From Fluviirhizobium alvei (GTDB taxonomy: Bacteria > Pseudomonadota > Alphaproteobacteria > Rhizobiales > Rhizobiaceae): 64,000 nt of DNA. Positions 58,082 through 64,000 of the stretch are shown piece after piece. The stretch spans positions 1-64,000 of the forward strand of contig NZ_JAUOZU010000010.1 of NCBI RefSeq assembly GCF_030551875.1, written 5' to 3'. The position numbers and the translations under genes were made by a program. Each line of letters starts with the position of its first letter. The stretch's first letter is position 1. The notes under the pieces were generated by a model that made no database searches, was not told the DNA's origin, and saw nothing but the letters and a program-made list of their open reading frames with translations.

Positions 58082-58865
58082 TCCTTTATCCTGTAAAACC
58101 GGTCAGGCTGCATTTGCCACCGGGCTTGTCGATCCGGAAGCCACGCTCCCGGTCGGGCTTCGCAGCCCGTCTGGCGGCCCGATGCACCGACGTTACGCCG
58201 TCTATCGCAACAATGTGACGGCGAGCCTGATTGAGGCCCTGGGCGCCATCTTTCCCACCGTGCGTAACCTCGTTGGCGAGACCTTCTTTGGCGGCATGGC
58301 GGCGCTCTATCTGCGAGCGCACCCGCCCACCTCACCGTTGCTCTTCACCTATGGCGCGACGTTTGCCGACTTCATTGCAGACTTCGCCCCGGCATCAGAC
58401 CTGCCCTATCTTGCCGATGTCGCGCGTCTCGAAAGGCTCTGGCTCGACTGTTATCATGAAGCGGATGCGGCCCCCCTTGATCCTGCTGCCCTCGGCGGGA
58501 TTCCGGCCGATCTTCTGCCCAGGCTGCGATTTGCGCCGCACCCGGCCTTGCGCATTGCCGAATTCCGCTTCAGCGCGGTCAGCATCGTTTCCCGCGATCG
58601 CAGCCGCAGCCCTCTTGATGGGTTTGACCCTTCTGTCCCCGAATGGGTGCTCATTACGCGACCGGACTGCGACGTCGAGATCCGGCATCTCGATCGAGCG
58701 GCAGCTTGCCTATTCGGCGCGCTTGCAGACGGAGCGCCCCTTGGCGAAGCCAGCAGCCGTGCGATGGCAATCGACCCGGCCCTACCTCTGGCTGGGCTGT
58801 TGCAAATGGCATTCGAGGCCGGTTGCTTCCAATCCTTCATCCTCCATGAGGAGCAAGACAGATGA
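58074..58865 (+). CDS. bufC1: DUF2063 MNIO partner protein, BufC-type
   Basis: 263 residues. N-terminal DUF2063 domain (RRYAVYRNNVTASLIEALGA, FFGGMAALYLRAHPPTSPLL, YLADVARLERLWLDCYHEAD) that recognises the precursor peptide and presents it to the MNIO, followed by a second domain (~150-263). Start ATG 58074 overlaps the MNIO stop, indicating coupled synthesis, in keeping with the heterodimer of MNIO enzymes. Its stop overlaps the start of the DoxX gene by four bases. Confidence 0.9.
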   Translation: MADPLSCKTGQAAFATGLVDPEATLPVGLRSPSGGPMHRRYAVYRNNVTASLIEALGAIFPTVRNLVGETFFGGMAALYLRAHPPTSPLLFTYGATFADFIADFAPASDLPYLADVARLERLWLDCYHEADAAPLDPAALGGIPADLLPRLRFAPHPALRIAEFRFSAVSIVSRDRSRSPLDGFDPSVPEWVLITRPDCDVEIRHLDRAAACLFGALADGAPLGEASSRAMAIDPALPLAGLLQMAFEAGCFQSFILHEEQDR

Positions 58866-59413
58866 TGAAAACTGTTCGGTCGCTGCATGACGTTGTCTTT
58901 GGCACCCTCGAACATCAGGCCGACCGCTGGGCGCTCGGCATCGCACTGCGGTTGATTTTCCTGGCTGTGCTGCTGCCCTATTACCTGAACTCGTTCATGA
59001 CCAAGGTCGGGCCGGGGCTCGGCGGCCTGTTCAGCATCCAACCCGGCGCCTACTACCAGATCGTGCCGCAGGCGGTGGAGGCAGCCGGCGGTGATGTCAC
59101 GGCCATTTCCATCTTCCCCTATGGCCTGATCGTCTATCTCGGAACCTATGCGGAGGCGGTTCTGCCAATCCTGATCGTTCTCGGCCTCTTCACCCGTCTG
59201 GCCAGCGTCGGCATGATCGGCTTCATCCTGGTCCAGAGCCTGGTCGACGTGCTTTTCCATCAGGTGGATGCCGCAACGATCGGGAACCTATTCGACCGGT
59301 TTCCGGATGCCGTCATCCTTGATCAGCGCCTGTTGTGGATCGGCGTGCTTCTGCCGCTCGTGGCAAAAGGCGGTGGCGCACTTTCCCTCGACCGGTTGAT
59401 GCGCCTTTCATGA
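58862..59413 (+). CDS. DoxX family membrane protein of the bufferin operon
   Basis: 183 residues with four TM helices (IALRLIFLAVLLPYYLNSFM; AISIFPYGLIVYLGTYAEAV; LPILIVLGLFTRLASVGMIG; LLWIGVLLPLVAKGGG). DoxX proteins usually work with oxidoreductases at the inner membrane. The four-gene order DUF2282-DUF692-DUF2063-DoxX matches bufferin/gig operons, where the DoxX gene is the last. ATGA overlap with bufC. Role unknown (electron supply, quinone coupling or export of the modified peptide). Confidence 0.88.
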   Translation: MMKTVRSLHDVVFGTLEHQADRWALGIALRLIFLAVLLPYYLNSFMTKVGPGLGGLFSIQPGAYYQIVPQAVEAAGGDVTAISIFPYGLIVYLGTYAEAVLPILIVLGLFTRLASVGMIGFILVQSLVDVLFHQVDAATIGNLFDRFPDAVILDQRLLWIGVLLPLVAKGGGALSLDRLMRLS

Positions 59414-59417
59414 AAAA

Positions 59418-59441
59418 GCCCTCCCGGAGGTACGGGAGGGC
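59418..59441 (-). terminator. Terminator of the hsp20 gene
   Basis: GCCCTCCCG (59418-59426) and CGGGAGGGC (59433-59441) form a perfect 9-bp stem; TTTTTC follows on the minus strand. Lies in the 56-base gap between the converging DoxX and hsp20 genes. Confidence 0.8.
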
Positions 59442-59469
59442 ATGACAGGAACATTCCGAGGGGCCGCGA

Positions 59470-59934
59470 TCAGTTGATCAGCTGGGCTTCGATCGCTTTG
59501 GGCGCTTCCGCCTTCTGGGCGGCGACGATCTCGATACGGCGCGGTTTCATCGCTTCGGGAATCTCGCGCACGAGATCGATATGCAGGAGGCCGTTCTTAA
59601 GATGGGCGGCGCGCACTTCCACATGGTCGGCAAGCTGGAAGCGACGTTCGAAGGCGCGCTTGGCGATGCCGCGATAGAGCACTTCACCGGCATTGGGCTC
59701 TTCGCCCTTGGCACCCTTGACCGTCAGCACATGCTGGTTGAGTTCGATCGCGAGCTCGGCTTCATCAAAGCCAGCCACGGCCATGGAAATCCGATAGCTG
59801 TTCTCGCCGGTCCGCTCGATGTTGTAGGGCGGATAGGCGGGCTGTTCGGGCTGGCCGAGCGTGTCGAGCATCGTGAAAAGACGGTCGAAACCAACAGTGG
59901 AACGGTAAAGGGGAGAAAAATCGACGTGACGCAT
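59470..59934 (-). CDS. Small heat-shock protein (Hsp20/IbpA)
   Basis: 154 residues. Alpha-crystallin domain (~35-130; YNIERTGENSYRISMAVAGF, VLTVKGAKGEEPNAGEVLYR, KRAFERRFQLADHVEVRAAH). Holds unfolding proteins soluble until Hsp70/ClpB act. The start MRHVDFSPLYRSTVGFDRLF is typical of rhizobial HspA/IbpA. ATG 59934 is preceded by GAAGGAGG, which is sequestered in a ROSE-like thermometer (next entry). Confidence 0.93.
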   Translation of the reverse strand: MRHVDFSPLYRSTVGFDRLFTMLDTLGQPEQPAYPPYNIERTGENSYRISMAVAGFDEAELAIELNQHVLTVKGAKGEEPNAGEVLYRGIAKRAFERRFQLADHVEVRAAHLKNGLLHIDLVREIPEAMKPRRIEIVAAQKAEAPKAIEAQLIN

Positions 59935-60068
59935 GGTGTCCTCCTTCAGAGCAACGTTTGCGGTTTGGCGGGATGCGCCGTCCTGACCATCAGGCCCGGC
60001 TTCCCTGGCGAGGCCCGATCTCGGCGCCTCGTGCAATTCAGTTGGTAAGGTCGAAAGTCTTTTTCAAG
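59935..60068 (-). promoter_or_regulatory. ROSE-like RNA thermometer and heat-shock promoter of hsp20
   Basis: Just before the ATG the leader reads GTTGCTCTGAAGGAGGAC (59955 to 59938): TTGCTC can pair with GGAGGA (with a bulged G), hiding the Shine-Dalgarno as in ROSE elements of rhizobial small heat-shock genes. About 110 bases up, CTTGAAAA (60068 to 60061) resembles a heat-shock sigma-32 -35 box with CCTTACC (60050 to 60044) as a possible -10, giving a ~100-base leader, the usual ROSE length. ROSE is established in rhizobia; this instance is a pattern match by eye. Confidence 0.7.
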
Positions 60069-60348
60069 GGATCGCCCTGCGAAATCAGATGAATGCAGGA
60101 TGAACGTCGAATTCGGCAATGGTTCAGGCACCCTGTCGCATATTGGCACCATTGGGAGGTCCCCTCCCGAGCCGGCGCGCATGTCCCTTCCGCACCGGCT
60201 ATTTTTTGGCAGGAATGACGGTCATGCCCCTCGACAGTCATTCCTGCCATCTTTCCGAAATTCCGAACCGCCTTCGAATCGTGCTAAGTCGTGTCGATCA
60301 GAACCTGAAAGATCCCGCCTCCACCAACCGGGCCCGATGATTGCAAGC

Positions 60349-61314
60349 ATGACCGACATACTGCATGCCACGCCAGACAATCCGATTCCGGACAATCATT
60401 TTTCCGGTTTTTTCGAGTCCCATGACGGCGCAAAGCTCCGCTATGCCGTGTTCCGGTGCGATGCATCCGTGCCGCGCGGAACAATCGTACTCCTGCACGG
60501 ACGCAATGAATCGATCGAGAAATATTTCGAAACCATTCGCGATCTGACCCGGCAGGGGCTCTGGGTCGCCACATTCGACTGGCGAGGACAGGGTCGATCG
60601 CACCGGCACCTGAAGAACCACCGGCGCGGACATGCGCGCAACATTCGGGATTTCGAGCGCGATCTCGACGCATTCCTGGAGAAGATCGTGCTGCCGGATG
60701 CCAAGCTGCCGTTCTTTGTGCTGGCCCATTCGATGGGCTCGCTGATCGCGCTCAAATCGGCACCGCACCTCGAAAACCGCATCGAACGGATGGTGCTTTG
60801 CGCACCCTTTGTCGGAGCAACCGGCCTCGGCGCGTCGGTCGGCCTGATGAAGTTCCTCTCCGGCCTGGCAACCTGGACCGGCTTCGGCTGGGTTCAATTC
60901 AGCAAAGACAGGCCCTATCGCACCTTCGAGAACAACGTTTTGACCAGCGATCCGCAGCGGTTCGCCCGCAACGAGACACTTGCCCGGACCTGGCCCTCAC
61001 TGGCACTCGGCCCGCCGACGGCCCGCTGGATCCGCACAATGCTGCGCACGATCGAAGAGGTGCAGACGCTCGACCATCTCAAGAAGATCCGCATCCCATG
61101 CCTGATCCTAGCGCCCAGTGGCGACCGGATCGTGCCCTATCGCCATTTCGAGGAACTGTCACAGAAGTTCCGGGCCGGAAAGCTCGTCACCATCCAGGGT
61201 GCCGAGCACGAACTCCTTCAGGAGCGTGATCTCTTCCGCAACCAGGCGCTTGCGGCCATCGCCGCCTTCCTGCCGGGTTCGGATTCAGACCCGATGATCT
61301 TTTCGGGTGACTGA
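60349..61314 (+). CDS. Alpha/beta hydrolase (lysophospholipase/monoacylglycerol lipase-like)
   Basis: 321 residues from ATG 60349 (ATG 60337 is the alternative). Oxyanion loop VLLHGRNES (~46), catalytic Ser in VLAHSMGSL (~124), Asp in LAPSGDRIVP (~262) and His in IQGAEHELLQ (~291). Matches the PldB-type lysophospholipase group of Rhizobiaceae. Region 60069-60348 holds the hsp20 promoter and this gene's leader. Confidence 0.85.
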   Translation: MTDILHATPDNPIPDNHFSGFFESHDGAKLRYAVFRCDASVPRGTIVLLHGRNESIEKYFETIRDLTRQGLWVATFDWRGQGRSHRHLKNHRRGHARNIRDFERDLDAFLEKIVLPDAKLPFFVLAHSMGSLIALKSAPHLENRIERMVLCAPFVGATGLGASVGLMKFLSGLATWTGFGWVQFSKDRPYRTFENNVLTSDPQRFARNETLARTWPSLALGPPTARWIRTMLRTIEEVQTLDHLKKIRIPCLILAPSGDRIVPYRHFEELSQKFRAGKLVTIQGAEHELLQERDLFRNQALAAIAAFLPGSDSDPMIFSGD

Positions 61315-61328
61315 CAGGGCGGTCGCGA

Positions 61329-62105
61329 TCAGGATCTGAGGATCGCAGACACTTCCGCATGCAGTTCCGGCGTAGCGGCCGCAATGATATAACCGCCCAT
61401 CTCGGGTCGACCGCCGTCCCAGCTGGTCATCACACCGCCGGCCTGCTCGATTACCGGAATGATGCCGCCGACATCATAGGGCTTCAGGGCGCATTCGACC
61501 ACGAGATCGACATGGCCTGCCGCGAGCAGCGCATAGGCATAGCAATCGGTTCCGTAGCGAAACAGCCGCGAAGCCTTTTCAACGGTGCGATAGCGCACTT
61601 CATCCTGACCTTCGAACAGATGCGGCGATGTCGTGAACATCTTCGCCTTGGCGAGTTCCTTGCAGCCGCTGGTCTTGAGGATGCGCTCGCCGCCGGGACC
61701 GCGATAGGTCGATTTCGTTCCGTCTGCGAAATAGCGTTCGCCGGTAAAGGGCTGGTCGATCAGGCCCATGATGGCGCGCCCCTTGTGATAGAGGCCGATC
61801 AGCGTGCCCCAGACGGGAACGCCGGAAATGAAGGCGCGGGTTCCGTCGATCGGATCGATGACCCAGACATAATCGCGATCAAGCCCCTTCGAGCCATGTT
61901 CTTCACCGAGAATACCGTGATCGGGGAAATGCGCCTCGATCAGCGCGCAGATGGCCGCCTCGGCAGCCTGATCGCCCTCTGTGACAGGATCATAGTACTG
62001 GCCACCCTTGTCCGTCACATCCAGTCCGGAACGGAAACGCGGCAGGGTCTCGGCCTTTGCGGCATCAGCGAGACGATCGAAGAAAGCGCGGTCAGGGAGC
62101 ATCAT
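61329..62105 (-). CDS. hisN: Histidinol-phosphatase, inositol monophosphatase family
   Basis: 258 residues from ATG 62105 (62102 possible). Mg-dependent phosphatase for L-histidinol phosphate (or a related phosphate). Motifs: DPVTEGDQAAE (Glu), IDPIDGTRAFISG (DPIDGT metal site) and KPYDVGGIIPVIEQAGGVMT (terminal Asp). The HisN assignment over IMPase comes from residues like WGTLIGLYHKGRAIMGLIDQ, usual for the alphaproteobacterial HisN. Followed in the other direction by an sRNA. Confidence 0.87.
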   Translation of the reverse strand: MMLPDRAFFDRLADAAKAETLPRFRSGLDVTDKGGQYYDPVTEGDQAAEAAICALIEAHFPDHGILGEEHGSKGLDRDYVWVIDPIDGTRAFISGVPVWGTLIGLYHKGRAIMGLIDQPFTGERYFADGTKSTYRGPGGERILKTSGCKELAKAKMFTTSPHLFEGQDEVRYRTVEKASRLFRYGTDCYAYALLAAGHVDLVVECALKPYDVGGIIPVIEQAGGVMTSWDGGRPEMGGYIIAAATPELHAEVSAILRS

Positions 62106-62228
62106 GGTCCTCGTTGGTCCTAAAGCCATTCCAAAGACCCGGAATGGACAAAAAATCAAGCCTTTGGCGGAAGGGGCGGGGAATTTTCCGGAGAGGCAAA
62201 AAAAGTTCCGCTGATTATGTCAATCATG

Positions 62229-62257
62229 TTGACTTTTTTGCAGTGCAGCAGTAGCGT
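62229..62257 (+). promoter_or_regulatory. Promoter of the candidate sRNA
   Basis: TTGACT (62229-62234), 17-base spacer, TAGCGT (62252-62257). Start of transcription expected at ~62264, giving an ~80-nt RNA ending at the terminator at 62344. Confidence 0.55.
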
Positions 62258-62263
62258 TTATCT

Positions 62264-62344
62264 ACAGTCTTCACCGGCTGTAAATGCCCTCCTTGGGTGT
62301 TTCCTCCCTAGACTTGACCGCGCTTGAAGGCGCGGTTCTTTTTT
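62264..62344 (+). ncRNA. MmgR/alpha-r8-like small RNA
   Basis: In the gap between hisN and the second amidohydrolase gene (both minus strand) the plus strand has a good promoter, a short 5' hairpin (ACAG...CTGT, 62264-62282), an unstructured middle with two C/U-rich anti-Shine-Dalgarno segments (CCCTCC at 62288-62293; TTCCTCCC at 62301-62308), and a terminator ACCGCGC/GCGCGGT with TTCTTTTTT (62317-62344). Length ~80 nt, strong C/U motifs and promoter-to-terminator layout resemble the rhizobial MmgR (alpha-r8) sRNA, which limits polyhydroxybutyrate granules. Family naming is from memory. Confidence 0.6.
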
Positions 62345-62362
62345 GGAGCAAGGTCTGGGATT

Positions 62363-63247
62363 TCACTCTGCCGCAAGCGACAGATCGCAGGCCGAGGATG
62401 TCGCTTCCGACGTAAAATCCTCGAAAAACCGGCGCAACATCTTGGCGATCAGCGCAAATTCGGGCTTCTTCTTCAGTGTCGCCTCATCGATATAGAGGGC
62501 GCGATTGATCTCGATCTGCAGGGCATGAAGGCCACGGGCCGGGCGGCCATAATGTTCGGTGATGAAGCCGCCGGCGTAAGGCTTGTTGCGGACCACCGAA
62601 AAACCCTGATCCTCAAGCAAACGCAGCGCCAGACGCGACAGTTCGCCGGATGCGGATGTTCCATAGCGATCGCCAATGATGAAATCGGGGCGGATGCCGC
62701 TTCCCGACAGGCGAATATTGCCCGGCATCGAATGGCAATCAATCAGGATGGCACGTTCAAACCGCGTATGGGTGCGCGCAATCAGTTTGCGGAGCGCATT
62801 GTGATAGGGCTTGTAGATCATCTCGATCCGCGACAGTGCCTCATCGACCGGCAGCCGATGCCTGTAAATTTCCATGTTCTCGGCAACAATACGGGGAATC
62901 GTTCCAAGCCCACCGGCAACCCGCACGGAGCCGGTATTGGCGTAGGGCGGCAACCGGCCATCGAACATCTTGGGATCGAGTTCATAGGGTTCGCGATTGA
63001 CATCGACATAGGCCCGCGGAAACCGCGCCGTCAGCATCGGCGCGCCAAGATCGACACCGCAGCCGAACAATTCATCGACAAAGTGATCTTCCGATCGCCG
63101 GATCGCGAACTGGTCCAGCCGCGAATTCTCGACGAAACACCGGGGATAGGTCCGGCCGCTGTGCGGGGAATTGAAAACGAAAGGCAGGCGCTGTTCAGCC
63201 GGCTCCCAGATTTCGAATAGTTCCCCCTCCCGGAAATCCCAGATCAT
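62363..63247 (-). CDS. N-formylglutamate amidohydrolase family protein (second copy)
   Basis: 294 residues from ATG 63247 (GAAAGGGCAG upstream); a TTG extension to 63268 is less likely. Zinc-binding blocks: FVFNSPHSGRTYP (~25), DVNREPYELDPKMF (~90), YHNALRKLIAR (~152), ILIDCHSMPG (~170). This copy has HSGR and DVNREP, closer to canonical HutG than the copy at 25047, which has DHASN. Both may act on N-formyl- or N-acyl-glutamate type compounds. Lies between the sRNA and cpdR. Confidence 0.88.
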   Translation of the reverse strand: MIWDFREGELFEIWEPAEQRLPFVFNSPHSGRTYPRCFVENSRLDQFAIRRSEDHFVDELFGCGVDLGAPMLTARFPRAYVDVNREPYELDPKMFDGRLPPYANTGSVRVAGGLGTIPRIVAENMEIYRHRLPVDEALSRIEMIYKPYHNALRKLIARTHTRFERAILIDCHSMPGNIRLSGSGIRPDFIIGDRYGTSASGELSRLALRLLEDQGFSVVRNKPYAGGFITEHYGRPARGLHALQIEINRALYIDEATLKKKPEFALIAKMLRRFFEDFTSEATSSACDLSLAAE

Positions 63248-63459
63248 TCTGCCCTTTCTGAATTCCAAACATTCTGTTCTGATTTGGCATGTTGCCAGCA
63301 GGGGCGGACCAAGTCCATACTGGCGCCCATGGGAAATCCGGTTCCGCGGTCACTTTTTCAGTTGATCCTCGCGCCTGTTCACCGGATTTTTACCCCGCAG
63401 CCGCTAGGCTCCAAGCCGAATTCCGTTTGCTACGGACACGAAATGGGTGAAGACAGACA

Positions 63460-63822
63460 ATGAGCCAGAAGATTCTTCTCGCAGAAGACGATAACGACAT
63501 GCGCCGCTTCCTGGTGAAGGCCCTTGAAAAGGCCGGCTACCGTGTCATTTCCTACGACAATGGCGCCAGCGCCTACGACCGGCTGCGCGAGGAACCCTTC
63601 TCGCTTCTGCTGACCGATATCGTCATGCCGGAAATGGACGGCATCGAACTGGCCCGTCGCGCCACCGAACTCGACCCGGATCTAAAGGTCATGTTCATCA
63701 CCGGCTTTGCGGCTGTTGCCCTGAACCCCGATTCGAACGCGCCGAAGGATGCCAAGGTGCTTTCCAAGCCGTTCCATCTCCGCGATCTCGTGGATGAAGT
63801 AAACAAAATGCTGGCGGCCTGA
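63460..63822 (+). CDS. cpdR: CpdR response regulator
   Basis: 120 residues, a stand-alone receiver domain. Acidic pocket EDDND (10-14), phosphorylated Asp53 in LTDIVMPEMD, Lys103 in LSKPFHL. In Caulobacter and Sinorhizobium unphosphorylated CpdR recruits ClpXP to the pole to degrade cell-cycle proteins. No output domain is present. Start ATG 63460; it precedes tRNA-Val. Together with rcdA in this window it completes part of the CtrA-degradation machinery. Confidence 0.9.
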   Translation: MSQKILLAEDDNDMRRFLVKALEKAGYRVISYDNGASAYDRLREEPFSLLLTDIVMPEMDGIELARRATELDPDLKVMFITGFAAVALNPDSNAPKDAKVLSKPFHLRDLVDEVNKMLAA

Positions 63823-63887
63823 GCCTGGATTTCCAGTGCCTGCGCGGCGGCGCGGACAAAAAAGAAGCCGAAGCGCAAAAATGTCTA

Positions 63888-63917
63888 TTGACCGGCGCAC
63901 GGTTTTTTGGTCTATGC
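63888..63917 (+). promoter_or_regulatory. Promoter of tRNA-Val
   Basis: TTGACC (63888-63893), 17-18-base spacer, TCTATG/CTATGC (63911-63917), placing transcription start just ahead of the tRNA. Confidence 0.6.
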
Positions 63918-63930
63918 GCCGCCATCGGAT

Positions 63931-64000
<70 letters not shown>

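Overview
The window looks like chromosomal core DNA of an alphaproteobacterium of the Rhizobiaceae (Rhizobium/Agrobacterium group). Supporting signs are the YebC-RuvCAB-YbgC block, a zapA-linked 6S RNA, RcdA/CpdR/GapR-type cell-cycle proteins, homospermidine synthase, a RuvABC set with rhizobial-style neighbours, a small heat-shock gene under a ROSE-like thermometer, many rhizobial DUF families (DUF1036, DUF1192, DUF1244, DUF1345, DUF1465, DUF2312, DUF3445, DUF4164), high GC, and TTG starts with good ribosome sites. I see no insertion sequence, prophage, CRISPR array or rRNA operon. About 53 protein genes, one tRNA, one 6S RNA and two candidate small RNAs are supported.

Layout. 0-1.4 kb: start of transketolase (minus), DUF4164, zapA and 6S RNA. 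1.4-13.3 kb: a minus-strand block (ybgC, NUDIX, Tat phosphoesterase, ruvB, ruvA, ruvC, then yebC, ymdB-type phosphoesterase, fau) interrupted by a plus-strand chemoreceptor, a TetR/DUF4336 divergent pair and a luciferase-like oxidoreductase. 13.5-20 kb: an orphan TadG-like vWA protein, DUF1345-DUF1192-MFS, a 51-residue membrane protein, and an ExbB/MotA-like plus OmpA-like pair. 20-28.5 kb: rcdA, rpmJ, TPR protein, hydrolase, pyruvate kinase with DUF1036, an N-formylglutamate amidohydrolase, DUF1244, gapR, and a DUF882 protein. 28.8-40.7 kb: NtrC-type regulator, oligoendopeptidase F, the pabB-pabC-YciI-DUF3445 operon, homospermidine synthase, lipoprotein, a LysM-tailed 5'-nucleotidase and ferrochelatase. 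40.8-50 kb: SPFH-NfeD pair, KdsD, outer-membrane barrel, GalU, lytic transglycosylase and a DUF459 SGNH protein. 48.6-55.2 kb: glutamate synthase operon gltB-(YbjQ)-gltD. 55.6-59.4 kb: threonine aldolase and a bufferin-type operon (DUF2282 precursor, DUF692 MNIO enzyme, DUF2063 partner, DoxX). 59.5-64 kb: Hsp20, a lipase-like hydrolase, HisN, a small RNA, a second N-formylglutamate amidohydrolase, CpdR and tRNA-Val(GAC).

How it fits together. Three regions encode the cell envelope (KdsD for Kdo, GalU for UDP-glucose, lytic transglycosylase, DUF459, SPFH/NfeD, OM barrel). Three regulators touch the CtrA/DNA-replication programme (RcdA, CpdR, GapR). Nitrogen and one-carbon metabolism are represented by GOGAT, two HutG-type amidohydrolases, PabBC and Fau.

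The most interesting locus is the bufferin operon at 56.8-59.4 kb: a four-cysteine exported peptide followed by its presumed modifying enzyme and partner, with an intrinsic-terminator-like hairpin placed exactly between the peptide gene and the enzyme's ribosome site. Other points worth attention are the ROSE thermometer, an MmgR-like sRNA, a terminator-like hairpin in the gltB leader, YbjQ translationally coupled inside the glt operon, and the separation of 6S RNA from fau by an apparent roughly 12-kb inversion.
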